Source: Aptenodytes patagonicus
Taxonomy: Eukaryota; Chordata; Aves; Sphenisciformes; Spheniscidae
Assembly: GCF_965638725.1 (NCBI RefSeq)
Contig: NC_134951.1
Span: 7,091,618 to 7,155,617 of the forward strand
Direction of reading: 5' to 3'
Length of the DNA stretch: 64,000 nucleotides
Part shown: positions 62,736 to 64,000 of the stretch, piece after piece
How the letters are laid out: each line of letters begins with the position of its first letter
Position numbering within the stretch: position 1 is the first letter of the stretch
Program-made: the position numbers and the translations under genes
Notes under the pieces: model-generated
What the model was told of the DNA's origin: nothing
The model's database searches: none
The model's input: only the letters and a program-made list of their open reading frames with translations

Positions 62736-64000
62736 CATCAATGACCCTTTGACACTTGAATGGAATACCGTAAATAGATTCACATTATGTCTGACTCAAA
62801 TGTTTTTCATGATGTGCATCTTTATCGATCTCGTTCAACCTACTACATGTCAGAAGTATTTAAACCGAGCTCCCTTATATACCTGTCGCTAGGATCATAC
62901 TTTTACAAAGATAATCCTATTTTTTTAACAGAATTATAAAAGATAAATACTTTTAAAAACCCATAAAAATTTAGTAACGTAAGAGACAGCCCTGAAAGAA
63001 AGCCCAGAAAAAAGACAGTTCTTCCAGTTTCTCTGTCTGCAGCAGAAGATAAGAAAGGCCAACCAGATACATTCTTCAGGAGCAAAGTGAGCTCCTTCAA
63101 AGAGGTCTTTCATAAAGACATTAAAAGAAAGTGGAATACTGAAGACTGAGTAGGGTTCAGCTCAGCCATAGAAGGAAAAAGAGCACGCATAATTATTTTT
63201 TTTCTTACAACAGTGAGCATTGACTCGCGCTAAAGCAGATTACTCCCAAAAGGATGGAAGTAACAGATAAATCCAGCCAGAGGAACACACCAGCAACACA
63301 TCAGACCAGGGGAATCTGGGCCAAGAGCTGGGAACTGAGGGGAGGAGTTATCCTCGTCTCTACACTGCAGTTTACGCTCTGTATATATTGAAGGGTGAAA
63401 GGCTGGCACTTTCAGGGAGACATGAAAGCAAATGAGATAAAATACATTACCAATGCTATGAGCTAGCATCACCATGTTAGATGAATTCACTGTTACCTGG
63501 AAATAATATTCCCGCTCTTAATTCCCAAACTGAATGGCCATCAAATGTTACTCTGTTAAACTATGCCCCTTTTAACAGTGTTGTGAGGATTTTAACTCTT
63601 GGTGTATACCCTTTTTAATAGATGAAAACGCCTGAGATTCCAGTAATATCCATTAGCAAACTTCTCCAAGAACGGAGTCAACAGCTGAAACGAGTGTGTT
63701 AAGCCAGAGGAAGCCTATCTGCACCAACTTACTCTTTCTTAGGTTCTAAATTACTATCAAAACTTCATGAATTTTCAAAGGCTATGGAACACAGCAATCT
63801 AGAAGATACAAAATAGAGCATCTAGAGCATCTTTGAACCTCCCAAAGATGATAAATAGATGACATACATCAAATAAAATATCTTTTAGATAGAAAATTTA
63901 ACTGACATTTACAATAAATAAGGAACAATGAACTATCCAACAGCTACAAAACCACTGGTTTTTCCAAGATGAGTTTGACCCCCAAGCTAAAGTTTCTACA

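Overview
The window is vertebrate nuclear DNA, almost certainly from a bird and probably a neoavian one. The evidence is the presence of CR1 LINE fragments with the octamer-type 3' tail, an avian ERVL-type solo LTR, compact vertebrate introns with GT-AG borders, and the gene order ENPP5-RCAN2, both on the minus strand as I recall it for human chromosome 6p. No bacterial, phage or CRISPR-like content was seen.

Layout. Positions 1-2888 hold no coding sequence that I can support apart from the probable 3' UTR of ENPP5. ENPP5, a membrane-bound nucleotide pyrophosphatase/phosphodiesterase family member, occupies 2889-10044 in three coding exons. A probable non-coding first exon and the promoter lie in a CpG island at about 11411-12290. 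The next 6 kb (12.3-18.3 kb) is intergenic or distal 3' UTR sequence. RCAN2, a regulator of calcineurin, runs from its probable poly(A) signal near 18332 to its first coding exon at 58244-58330, with four coding exons joined by introns of 9.1, 2.0 and 25.8 kb. The four exons keep frame and predict 197 residues. The last 5.7 kb (58.3-64 kb) is probably 5' intron or upstream sequence of RCAN2.

Repeats. There are two CR1 copies of one subfamily (about 5.9 and 29.0 kb, minus), one of another subfamily (about 46.8-47.4 kb, plus), and older CR1-like relics. A 569-bp solo LTR with a 5-bp target duplication sits in the intron before the last RCAN2 exon or in its flank. Two dispersed copies of an unnamed old repeat lie at 41.4 and 61.5 kb. 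A 147-bp direct duplication (95% identical, no indels) has one copy at the edge of the ENPP5 CpG island and the other 4.7 kb upstream.

The two genes have unrelated jobs: ENPP5 is a cell-surface or luminal phosphodiesterase-fold protein and RCAN2 a cytosolic calcineurin modulator. I see no new multi-gene system. The observations most worth following are a perfect TGACCT-N6-AGGTCA everted repeat in the large RCAN2 intron (RCAN2 is known as a thyroid-hormone-responsive gene), the 147-bp duplication beside the ENPP5 promoter, and the paralogous repeat pair. All exon borders come from reading splice consensus and homology by eye, not from transcript data.
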